A stretch of 64,000 nt of DNA from UBA1757 sp045627385. GTDB taxonomy: Bacteria > Bacteroidota > Bacteroidia > Bacteroidales > UBA1402. This document shows, piece after piece, positions 25,853 through 34,016 of the stretch. Every line of letters begins with the position of its first letter. Position 1 is the first letter of the stretch. Where the stretch lies: positions 1 through 64,000 of the forward strand of contig JAZQNO010000018.1 of assembly GCA_045627385.1 (NCBI GenBank). The letters are read 5' to 3'. The translations under genes were made by a program, and so were the position numbers. Below the pieces are notes generated by a model that had not been told where the DNA came from, made no database searches, and saw nothing but the letters and a program-made list of their open reading frames with translations.

Positions 25853-28800
25853 ATGAAGATTTCCGAATTATCCATCAGACGCCCGATCTATGTTATCGTG
25901 CTCTTTCTGGTCGTCGCCATCCTGGGGCTGCTGAGCTACAGTTCGCTTCAGGCCGAGCTGATGCCAAAATTCACTCCTCCCACCCTGAACGTGCAGGTCA
26001 TCTATCCGGGCGCATCGCCTACAGAGGTGGAGAACTCACTCACGCTCAAGCTGGAGGAGTCGCTTTCGTCGTTGCAGGGCGTGGAAACGATGCGTTCCTA
26101 TTCGTTCGAAGGAATGTCGATGGTTTTCGTTTCCTTCAAATACGGCACCGACATCGACGAAGCCATGACCGACGCGCGCAACAAGGTCAGTTCCAAGAAA
26201 GCCGAACTGCCCTCGGCCACGCTGTCGCCCATCATCAACAAGATTACCGTCGATGACAAATCGGTGATGACCCTGTCGCTGAGCTCCGATCTGGAATCGT
26301 CCGATTTCAGTGACCTGGTCCAGTACAGCATCATTCCCGAACTGCTGCGCATCCCCGGCATCGCCAAGGTCGACGTCATCGGTGCACATCCGCGCGAAAT
26401 ACAGGTCAACCTCGACATGGAGGCCATGAATTCCTTAGGACTTTCGGCCGCTCAGGTGATGGGCGTCATCCGCGGTTCCAACCTGGACTTCCCCACCGGC
26501 AGCCTCCGCAACGAGCGCAACCACACCTCTATCCGTCTGTCGGGAAAGCTGGAGACGGTCGACCAGATCCGCAGTCTGGTGCTGATGACGCTGCCCACCG
26601 GCACTCAGATCCGTCTGTGTGACGTGGCCGAAGTGGTGGAAACCAGCAAAGACGTGAGCAAACTGGCCCGCGTCAACGGAAGGGAATCCATTCTCCTGAA
26701 CATTTTCAAGCAGGGCGATGCCAACGCCATCGACCTGAGCGACAATGTGCAGGCCATCGGTGCGGAACTGGCGAAGACTTACGCTGGCGAAGGGCTGACA
26801 CTGGAAACCGTCACCGACACTTCCAATTTCACCCGCGAATCCATCCGCTCGGTGCTGGTGGACCTGCTGCTGGCCATTCTGCTGGTGACGCTGGTCATTC
26901 TGGTGTTCCTGCACAACTGGCGCAACTCGCTCATCGTAATGCTGGTAGTGCCTGTATCACTCATCGGCGCCTTCATCGGAATGAAGCTTTTCAACTTCAC
27001 ACTCAACCTGATGTCGCTGCTGGGCATGTCGGTGGTCATCGGCGTGCTTGTCGACGATGCCATTGTGGTGATTGAAAATGTCTATCGCCATATGGAAATG
27101 GGCAAGAACCCCGTGACGGCCACCATCGACGCCATGCGTGAAATCGGCTTCACCGTGGTCACCGTAACCCTCGTGCTGGTCATCGTGTTCCTGCCTATCG
27201 CTCTGACAAACACGCTGGTATCGGACATTCTCCGACAGTTCTGCGGCGTCATCATCTTCTCGATTCTCTTCAGTCTGCTGGCGGCTCTCACCCTGGTGCC
27301 ACTGATGACCTCCAAGTTCGGCAAGCTCGAGGACATCGAAGGCGACGGCCTGTGGAACCGGATGATGAGATGGTTCGAAAAGGCCGTCCAAAGTTTCGGC
27401 GACTGGGTGGCCGGCATTCTGGGCTGGGCCCTCGGGCACAAGCGCTGGGTGGGTCTCATCGTGCTGGCTGTCACCGTGATGGTCTGCGCCCTGTTCCCCA
27501 TGGGATTCATCGGATTCGAATTCATGCCCGATGTGGACCAGAGCGAATTCACCGTGCTGTTGGAAATGCCGAAGGACATCTCCATCGAGGACGCTTCTAT
27601 GGAAGTGTCGAAGGCCGAGACCTGGCTGCTCGAACAGCCCGAAATCGTGGAAGTGGTGTCGATGGTCGGACTCACCAACAGCAACAACGAAAGTTCGCAG
27701 GGTACGCCCTACCTGTCTGAAATCAGCGTGAAGATGGTGCCTCCTTCGGAGCGCGACGTCGCCGTCAAATTCTATATCGCCAAACTGCGCCACGAGCTCA
27801 CCGACTATCTGGTCGATGCCAAGGTGCGCATGTTTGCCGCCTCCCTGCACGGCTCAGGCAACAGTTCCGCATTGGAATACGTCATCTCCGGTCCGAAGGC
27901 CGACTCGGTAGCTCTCTTCGGCGAATACGCGCTGGATGTGCTGCGCGGCATTCCCGGCACGGTGCAGCAGCAGCTTTCGACCGGTGACGGAATGCCCGAA
28001 ATCGAAGTGGTGGTGGACCGCGAAAAGATGTCGGCCCTCGGCCTTTCGCTCGACAATGTGGGACTGACGCTGCAGATGGCTTTTCAGGGCAATTCTTCTC
28101 TGAAATTCGTCCGCGACGACCACGAATATGACATCAACATCCGTGCCGACCGCTTCTATCGCGAAAGCATCGACGACGTGTCTTCCCTGAGTTTCGTCAA
28201 TACGCAAGGCAGCCGCATCACGCTGGACCAGTTCGCCCAGGTGCGCCTCGGCACCGGTCCCAACCGACTGGAGCGCTACAACCGCAACCCCTCCGTCACC
28301 ATCAGTTCCAATGTGGTGGGCATCTCTCCGGGTGCTGCTTCCAGCCAGTTCCTATCGCAGGTGGAGCCGAAAGCCGGTGAGATGGGTGTAACCCTGTCCA
28401 CCGTGGGTGACATGAAATCCATGTCCGATTCGATGAGCGTGATGGGCATAGCCCTGATGCTGTCGCTGATACTGATGTATCTGGCCATGGTGGTACTCTA
28501 CAACAACTGGACCGATCCCTTCGTGGTGATGTTCTCCATTCCCTTCTCCATCCTGGGAGCCATTCTGGCCCTGGCCCTTTCGGGCACCTCGCTCAACATC
28601 TACGCCATGCTGGGTCTGGTGATGCTGGTGGGTCTGGTAGCCAAGAACGCCATTCTTCTGGTCGACTTCGCCAACGAACAGCTCGCCGCGGGTCAGGCCA
28701 TCGACGATGCGCTCACGTCTGCCGTACGCATGCGTACGAGACCTATTCTGATGACAGCCCTGTCGACCATCATCGGCATGATTCCCGTGGCTGTGGCCTC

Positions 28801-28924
28801 GGGTTCGAGCGCCGAGCTCCGAAACGGCATCGGATGGGTCATCATCGGCGGCATGCTGCTGTCGACCCTGCTGACGCTGGTCGTCGTACCCGTAGTGTTC
28901 AAGATATTCCACAAAAAAGGCTAA
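25853..28924 (+). CDS. RND multidrug efflux pump, inner membrane subunit
   Basis: 1023 residues with the HAE1/AcrB layout: TM1 (PIYVIVLFLVVAILGLLSY), a large periplasmic porter loop, TM2-6 (starting near VLVDLLLAILLVTLVILVF) with the GVLVDDAIVVIENVYRH motif in TM4, a second porter loop, and a closing helix bundle (LVAKNAILLVDFANEQ). Asp residues in GVLVDDAIVV are those used for proton relay. It expels drugs or toxic metabolites using the proton gradient. The operon ends with a TetR gene. Confidence 0.97.
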   Translation: MKISELSIRRPIYVIVLFLVVAILGLLSYSSLQAELMPKFTPPTLNVQVIYPGASPTEVENSLTLKLEESLSSLQGVETMRSYSFEGMSMVFVSFKYGTDIDEAMTDARNKVSSKKAELPSATLSPIINKITVDDKSVMTLSLSSDLESSDFSDLVQYSIIPELLRIPGIAKVDVIGAHPREIQVNLDMEAMNSLGLSAAQVMGVIRGSNLDFPTGSLRNERNHTSIRLSGKLETVDQIRSLVLMTLPTGTQIRLCDVAEVVETSKDVSKLARVNGRESILLNIFKQGDANAIDLSDNVQAIGAELAKTYAGEGLTLETVTDTSNFTRESIRSVLVDLLLAILLVTLVILVFLHNWRNSLIVMLVVPVSLIGAFIGMKLFNFTLNLMSLLGMSVVIGVLVDDAIVVIENVYRHMEMGKNPVTATIDAMREIGFTVVTVTLVLVIVFLPIALTNTLVSDILRQFCGVIIFSILFSLLAALTLVPLMTSKFGKLEDIEGDGLWNRMMRWFEKAVQSFGDWVAGILGWALGHKRWVGLIVLAVTVMVCALFPMGFIGFEFMPDVDQSEFTVLLEMPKDISIEDASMEVSKAETWLLEQPEIVEVVSMVGLTNSNNESSQGTPYLSEISVKMVPPSERDVAVKFYIAKLRHELTDYLVDAKVRMFAASLHGSGNSSALEYVISGPKADSVALFGEYALDVLRGIPGTVQQQLSTGDGMPEIEVVVDREKMSALGLSLDNVGLTLQMAFQGNSSLKFVRDDHEYDINIRADRFYRESIDDVSSLSFVNTQGSRITLDQFAQVRLGTGPNRLERYNRNPSVTISSNVVGISPGAASSQFLSQVEPKAGEMGVTLSTVGDMKSMSDSMSVMGIALMLSLILMYLAMVVLYNNWTDPFVVMFSIPFSILGAILALALSGTSLNIYAMLGLVMLVGLVAKNAILLVDFANEQLAAGQAIDDALTSAVRMRTRPILMTALSTIIGMIPVAVASGSSAELRNGIGWVIIGGMLLSTLLTLVVVPVVFKIFHKKG

Positions 28925-28929
28925 CTTTG
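28922..28929 (+). promoter_or_regulatory. Possible internal promoter of the tetR gene
   Basis: TAACTTTG, overlapping the RND stop codon, matches the -7 consensus, 20 bp upstream of the tetR ATG. The -33 region is weak, so read-through from the efflux promoter may dominate. Confidence 0.35.
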
Positions 28930-28949
28930 CGGCGTACAACTATCGAAGG

Positions 28950-29564
28950 ATGACAAAAGAACAGGAAATACTCCAGGCGGCCGAAGACGAGTTCTTCGCG
29001 AAGGGCTACGATGCCACTTCCACCGCAGACATTGCCAAAAAGGCCGGCGTGACGCACGCCATGGTCAACTACTACTTCAGGACCAAGGAACTGCTGTTTC
29101 TGAAGGTGCTGGACAACTGTCTGGAAGAACTCATCGGCCGCATACGGTCGCTCATGAAAGCGGACGGCGATTTCGTCGGGCTGGCCCAGGAAACCGCCGC
29201 CGCGCTTTTCGACTGTTTCAACGGCAAACGTCAGCTGCCCTTCCTCATCCTCGACGTGGCCCGTACGCATCCGGAGTTTTTGGCCTCGCACCGCGAGACG
29301 GTCGGCACCATCTGCGCCGAGAGCGTACGCAAGCACAGCCGCATCCTCGATGAAAACATCGCTGCCGGCAGGGTGTCGGACTGCAGCCTGAACGACGTGC
29401 TCGACACCATCTTCTCCATGGCGCTCGCGCCCTTCCTCAACCTGCCTATGCTGCGCAATGTGATGGGTATGGACGACAGCCGTCTGGAGGACTATCTCAG
29501 CGCCCACCGCGCCGAAATGCTGCGACTCATCCGATCGCGGTATGTGGCCGAGAATTTTCAATAA
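28950..29564 (+). CDS. TetR/AcrR family regulator of the efflux operon
   Basis: 204 residues. The HTH is at residues 20-50 (ATSTADIAKKAGVTHAMVNYYF), with the YYF signature and KELLF after it. The C-terminal helical ligand-binding part is not conserved in general, so the effector is unknown. It lies last in the efflux operon, 25 bp after the pump gene, and the operon promoter carries a tandem operator-like repeat. The likely scheme is repression of its own operon, relieved by a pump substrate. Confidence 0.92.
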   Translation: MTKEQEILQAAEDEFFAKGYDATSTADIAKKAGVTHAMVNYYFRTKELLFLKVLDNCLEELIGRIRSLMKADGDFVGLAQETAAALFDCFNGKRQLPFLILDVARTHPEFLASHRETVGTICAESVRKHSRILDENIAAGRVSDCSLNDVLDTIFSMALAPFLNLPMLRNVMGMDDSRLEDYLSAHRAEMLRLIRSRYVAENFQ

Positions 29565-29609
29565 ATCACAATTTTTAATAACTTTTGTTGTTATGTAATC
29601 GGTTTTTCC

Positions 29610-29617
29610 TACATTTG
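29610..29617 (+). promoter_or_regulatory. -7 element of the fimbrillin operon
   Basis: TACATTTG matches TAnnTTTG, about 50 bp upstream of the first fimbrillin ATG. TTTG at 29584-29587 (22-bp spacer) is a possible -33. Confidence 0.45.
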
Positions 29618-29666
29618 TGGCCGATATCTGCCCTAAAGGGCAAAATGCTTATAAGCGACCTGACAA

Positions 29667-30548
29667 ATGAAAAAACCGATTTTACTGCTGATGGCGGCAG
29701 CCATGCTGTCCACCGCCTGCGACGAACTGTTCGGCGGCGGAACGGATCCTGTGGAAGAACTGCCCGATTTGAACATCACCGCGTCTGTCAGTGCCTGGGG
29801 CACGGAAACTTCACTTGAGAAAAACGATCAGGTGGGTCTCTATGCCAGCGCTCCCTTCAACCTGAGCAACTTCCTGTTCACCGTGGGAGACGCTCAGGAA
29901 CTCATCGCCTCGCAAGAACTCAAATGGAAAGCCGACTCGACCGTGACGAGCGTCACGTTCATCGCTTACACGCCCTATTCTTCGTCCTACTCGGGCGAGT
30001 ATTTCTCGTTTTCCGCTCAGGCCGACCAGCGGTCTCAAGCCGACATCAAGGCATCCGACCTGATGATGGCCAAGGCCGAAGTCCAGCCGCTGGCCAAGTC
30101 GGTCAAGCTGTCGTTCTCGCACAAGATGGTGCGCATCGGCCTCTATTTCGACAACAGGACCGGTAAGGAAATCTCCGACGTCACCTTTGAAAACGTGGGC
30201 CTCGGCACCATGGTCGACATACAGGCTTGCAGCGTTTACGAAGACTCCCTCGTCACCAGACCGACAAGAGTCAGTCTGGCGTCTTACACCGCCGCCGGCG
30301 GAGCCCCCTATTTTGCCGCCATCATCGCGCCGCAGGCCGTGCGGCTTTCCGGCCGGGTCACCTTCGCCGACGGTTCTTCGCAAGCCATTCTGCTTTCTCA
30401 GCTCCAGTCATTTGCCTCCGGGCAGCAGTGGGACAATCAGAACAGTCCCATCGTCCTGGAAGCCGAAAAGCCGCAGGACGTTCCGGCCGAGTTCGAGGTC
30501 AGCATTTCCGACTGGGCAGGCGGAGATTCCCTTCAATTCATCAGATAA
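29667..30548 (+). CDS. Fimbrillin-family lipoprotein
   Basis: 293 residues with a lipoprotein signal (LLLMAAAMLSTAC, Cys at about 18). The pattern 'F/L-NITASVSAW...LEKNDQVGLYAS', then 'WKADSTVTSVTFIAYTPYSS', 'DLMMAKAEVQPLAKSVKLSFSHKMVRIGLYF', identifies the fimbrillin/Mfa-like family of Bacteroidales surface adhesins. Such proteins form pilus shafts or tips, or act as free surface lipoproteins. It is the first of two such genes, spaced 15 bp apart; no FimB/anchor or major/minor set is recognisable beyond that. Confidence 0.85.
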   Translation: MKKPILLLMAAAMLSTACDELFGGGTDPVEELPDLNITASVSAWGTETSLEKNDQVGLYASAPFNLSNFLFTVGDAQELIASQELKWKADSTVTSVTFIAYTPYSSSYSGEYFSFSAQADQRSQADIKASDLMMAKAEVQPLAKSVKLSFSHKMVRIGLYFDNRTGKEISDVTFENVGLGTMVDIQACSVYEDSLVTRPTRVSLASYTAAGGAPYFAAIIAPQAVRLSGRVTFADGSSQAILLSQLQSFASGQQWDNQNSPIVLEAEKPQDVPAEFEVSISDWAGGDSLQFIR

Positions 30549-30563
30549 ATACATTTCAGTTTT

Positions 30564-33152
30564 ATGAAAAAAATAGTCCTTTTTGCAGCAGCAGTGCTGG
30601 CCATGTTCACATCATGCCAGTTCACTGAGGAGAACCCCAACGGTTCCGTCATCGATTTCCGGGCCAATCTCGGAACGTACTCGGTCAAAGCCACCGACAC
30701 CCAGTTCGAACAGAACGACGCCGTGTCGATCACCGCTTTGGACCCCATCCATTCAGGAAACGTCAAGTACACCTACAAGAACGGCGCACTGACCAGTGAA
30801 AACCCCATCTGCTGGAACAGCGGTCAGCAGGATCGCACCCGTTTCCTGCTTCTGTACCCCTACAATGCCACCCTTCCCGCACTGGATCCCGACAAGGGCA
30901 TCGATTTCTGCGTGAATGCCGACCAGAGCACGCATGCGCTCTATACGGCCTCTGACCTGATGGTGGGCGACACTTGGGGGAGTCCTTCCATGAAGCAGGT
31001 TTCCTTCACCGTCCAGCACGCGCTGAGCCAGATTGTCATCAATCTCGACAATAAATCCGACAAGCAGGTGACCGACGCTTATTTCGCCAACGTCTACGGT
31101 GAAGTACACTTCTCCTACAACAACGGCATCCAGCCCACCGGTTCCAAAGGCACCATCAAGGCCTGCCCGCTCAACTCTTCGAGCCAGCAGTCGTGGGTGC
31201 TGGTGATGGCTCCCCAGACTTCCAAGCCCGACCTGATGCTGACCACTTCCGAAGGCAAGCAGATCACTTACACCCTGCCTCAAGACGTCACTTTCCGTCC
31301 GGGTTACCGCTACACCGCCAGCGTCGTGCTCAACGAGACCACGGTCGAAGTGGTCATCTCTGCCGAAATCCAAGACTGGACTCCCGACATTGAACTCAAT
31401 TTCCAGAACGAAGGATCTTCCGCTTCAGACAGCCTGATTTATCTGGGTGCCGGCACGATGGTAGATGACATCATTGCAGAGCTGTTCGGTTTTCAGCACG
31501 AGGAATTCGAAGTCGATTACTACACCGACCAGGACGGCAACATCATCATCAAAGACCCGTACAAAAACGCTTCCTTCATGGATTGGACAGATATTTTCGG
31601 ATACGTTGACGGAGCCACCATCACCTTGGCGAAAAGAGATGATTACAACTACTACATCAAAACCGGAAGTTCGACCGGTTTTCTCTATAACGGATCAGAA
31701 ATTTTCATCGAGTCCTACTGCTACGAAAACGGATGGACTAATGAGGACAATAGCCGATATTTCAATCTTCTTTATAACGGCAATTATTCCAGCGATGTGA
31801 ATTCGGTTGTAGCCTATGTCGGCCCCAATGCTTACTACACCAACACACGAGCAATGACCACCTTTACGTTGCCCGGTTACATCCGTTATCCGGTCTTTTA
31901 TAATTTTGAACCGATTCATTACAATGACAGCACATCTGTTATCTGGACCCAGACCGGAATGGACATTACCAGAGCCGGTATAGCTTGGTTCCCAGGGCCT
32001 CAGTCGATAAGCATGGACCTCATCAATTCTGTCATTGAAGGAACTGCCGAGAACATGATGTGGCACGACGAAGACCTGACTTGGGACAGAAGCATAGGCC
32101 TCAATGCACCTTTCACCCAGACCGGTGTCTACACTGTTCTTGCCGCAGGCGACTGCTTCTACAAAGACGGTCAGCAGTACTACGGCTACTACTATCGGTA
32201 TGTTCCCTATTTGGTTCCCGGCGATCAGGCCCCCGAGTGCTCCGTCAGCCTCAAGCGCGATCTCGATGACATGGATCCCACCACAGTCAAGCTCACCGTT
32301 GTCGGAAAAGACATTTCCCAATTCTGGGTACTTCCCATCATCAAGAGCACCTACGACCAGTGGCTCCAGAACAATATCGACATAGAGGAAATGGTCGAGC
32401 AGACCGGTAAAATCTACACCGGCGTCGCCACTTCCTGTGCCGCCAACGGCAAGACGGTCAAAGTGGAAGGTCTTCAGCCCGAGACCGAGTACTATCTCTG
32501 TGTCTTTGCCCAAAACTACTTCGACAACACCACTCTTGCCGTCGGCCATATCACCACCGGCAGCGAATTGACCTTCACCAGCCTCGGCACCGGCATGTTC
32601 TATGACAATTTCATAGAGTATTCCTCTTCGGTGGAGATTCTTCAGGAATCCAGCGGCAAACCTGTCTACCGCGTCATGCGTCCCTACGCCAAACTGCTTC
32701 AAGAGAAGCCCGACCTGGGTCCTAATTTCTACTACACCGATGAGGTGACCAGCGACTACATCGAATTCTACACCCACGAGTACGATTCCGTCAATTACGT
32801 TTTCTACAAACCGTTCTACAACGGACTTTCCTACACAGGACTTGGCGCACTCCGCTGCGAACACACCTCTGGCGACATCTACGATGACCCGTCCTTATAC
32901 TTTGCCACCTATCGCAACATCCAGACGGCACCCGGTGTCTTTTCACTGGCTCCCTTCATCTATGTCGGCGACGGCGGGTCGGGTTTCGAGTGCCGTGATT
33001 GGCTGCATGCCTTAGTCGTCGTGCTGCCCGGTTACGAATGGAATCCGGAAATGGATATGGACACGAAGGCGTCCAGTGCCGCTTTCTCCGTTTCCATGCG
33101 TCCTTCGACCCTCGTTTCCCCAAAAGATGCAGCTGATAAAGTGCTGAAATGA
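30564..33152 (+). CDS. Large fimbrillin-family lipoprotein with C-terminal extension
   Basis: 862 residues; lipobox FTSC (Cys at about 14). Residues about 25-270 repeat the fimbrillin-like pattern of the gene upstream (FEQNDAVSITALDP; RFLLLYPYNATLPAL; DLMVGDTW; HALSQIVINLDN). Residues about 290-530 form a Tyr/Asn-rich domain whose DNA (about 31.45-32.1 kb) is visibly AT-richer than both flanks. Residues about 555-680 look like a fibronectin-III-type domain (KLTVVGKDIS, KVEGLQPETEYYLCVFAQNY). The end is unrecognised. By architecture it could be a tip adhesin. No partner pilus genes are present other than the upstream fimbrillin. Confidence 0.75.
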   Translation: MKKIVLFAAAVLAMFTSCQFTEENPNGSVIDFRANLGTYSVKATDTQFEQNDAVSITALDPIHSGNVKYTYKNGALTSENPICWNSGQQDRTRFLLLYPYNATLPALDPDKGIDFCVNADQSTHALYTASDLMVGDTWGSPSMKQVSFTVQHALSQIVINLDNKSDKQVTDAYFANVYGEVHFSYNNGIQPTGSKGTIKACPLNSSSQQSWVLVMAPQTSKPDLMLTTSEGKQITYTLPQDVTFRPGYRYTASVVLNETTVEVVISAEIQDWTPDIELNFQNEGSSASDSLIYLGAGTMVDDIIAELFGFQHEEFEVDYYTDQDGNIIIKDPYKNASFMDWTDIFGYVDGATITLAKRDDYNYYIKTGSSTGFLYNGSEIFIESYCYENGWTNEDNSRYFNLLYNGNYSSDVNSVVAYVGPNAYYTNTRAMTTFTLPGYIRYPVFYNFEPIHYNDSTSVIWTQTGMDITRAGIAWFPGPQSISMDLINSVIEGTAENMMWHDEDLTWDRSIGLNAPFTQTGVYTVLAAGDCFYKDGQQYYGYYYRYVPYLVPGDQAPECSVSLKRDLDDMDPTTVKLTVVGKDISQFWVLPIIKSTYDQWLQNNIDIEEMVEQTGKIYTGVATSCAANGKTVKVEGLQPETEYYLCVFAQNYFDNTTLAVGHITTGSELTFTSLGTGMFYDNFIEYSSSVEILQESSGKPVYRVMRPYAKLLQEKPDLGPNFYYTDEVTSDYIEFYTHEYDSVNYVFYKPFYNGLSYTGLGALRCEHTSGDIYDDPSLYFATYRNIQTAPGVFSLAPFIYVGDGGSGFECRDWLHALVVVLPGYEWNPEMDMDTKASSAAFSVSMRPSTLVSPKDAADKVLK

Positions 33153-33172
33153 GCATAATCTTCCGATAAACT

Positions 33173-33207
33173 TCAGGGGGCGCAGAATCTTATTCCGCGC
33201 CCCCTGA
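33173..33207. terminator. Strong stem-loop after the fimbrillin operon
   Basis: TCAGGGGGCGC (33173-33183) pairs perfectly with GCGCCCCCTGA (33197-33207), with GAAT/ATTC extending the stem. There is no T run downstream, so termination or mRNA stabilisation are both possible. Confidence 0.55.
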
Positions 33208-33231
33208 CCGTTAACCCGCATTCCATTTGCA

Positions 33232-34014
33232 ATGAAAACGAAACCGATTGTTTGGGCAAGTGCCCTGATGTGCTTTCTGAGCTTTTACGCCTGCAACGAC
33301 AGGGAGACCATGTATCAGGTCGCCACGCTGCAATCGCTTATGGTCGGCAACTACGACGGATATGTCAGCATTGGCGAACTGAAGAAATACGGCGACATAG
33401 GACTGGGCACCTTCGACCGGGTGAACGGAGAGATGATCGTGCTCGACGGGCAGGTGTATCAGGCTCTTGGCGACGGCAGTGTAAAAATGGCCGAAGACAG
33501 CCAGACCACGCCCTTTTCCACCGTCACCTTCTTCGAGGCTGATATCACTGCATCTATCGCTCCCTTCGACAATCTGCCGGCGCTGACCCAGCAGTTGGAC
33601 AGCATCGTGAACGCCTGTGGCAGCAACCTCATATACGCTTTGCGGCTCGATCTCAAGGCCCGAAGTGTGACCTTCCGAAGCGAGCTGCCTCAAGACAAGC
33701 CCTACGGTCCTTTGGCGGAAGTGCTTCCCGACAAGCAGCGGTCATTCACTTGCGAACTCTTGGACGGGTGTCTGGTGGCCGTCCGATTTCCAGCTTTCTT
33801 CGCCGGTCAGAACACCCCTGGATGGCATTTCCATTTCATCTCGGCCGACCGCAGGCAAGGCGGCCACCTGCTGGATGTTTCATCGTCGGAAATCTCCGTG
33901 GCAGAACTCGACGCCACGAACCGTTTTCTGATGTTCATGCCCTCAGACGAAAGTTTCAGCCATCGCGATCTGTCGGAAGACATGTCTGAAGATATCCGCA
34001 AAGTGGAGCGCTGA
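33232..34014 (+). CDS. budA: Acetolactate decarboxylase with lipoprotein signal
   Basis: 260 residues. The enzyme decarboxylates 2-acetolactate to acetoin. Family features: QVATLQSLMVGNYDGYVSIGELKKYGDIGLGTF, LDGQVYQ, TPFSTVTFFE, and the zinc site GWHFHFISADRRQGGHLLD with its HxH and third His. The length fits the family plus about 20 residues. Those extra residues form a signal with lipobox-like SFYAC (Cys at about 21), predicting an exported lipoprotein. That is odd, because acetolactate is made in the cytoplasm, although secreted ALDCs are known in Bacillus/Brevibacillus. It stands alone, converging on the adenine deaminase gene with a 2-bp gap; no acetolactate synthase is nearby. Confidence 0.9.
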   Translation: MKTKPIVWASALMCFLSFYACNDRETMYQVATLQSLMVGNYDGYVSIGELKKYGDIGLGTFDRVNGEMIVLDGQVYQALGDGSVKMAEDSQTTPFSTVTFFEADITASIAPFDNLPALTQQLDSIVNACGSNLIYALRLDLKARSVTFRSELPQDKPYGPLAEVLPDKQRSFTCELLDGCLVAVRFPAFFAGQNTPGWHFHFISADRRQGGHLLDVSSSEISVAELDATNRFLMFMPSDESFSHRDLSEDMSEDIRKVER

Positions 34015-34016
34015 CC

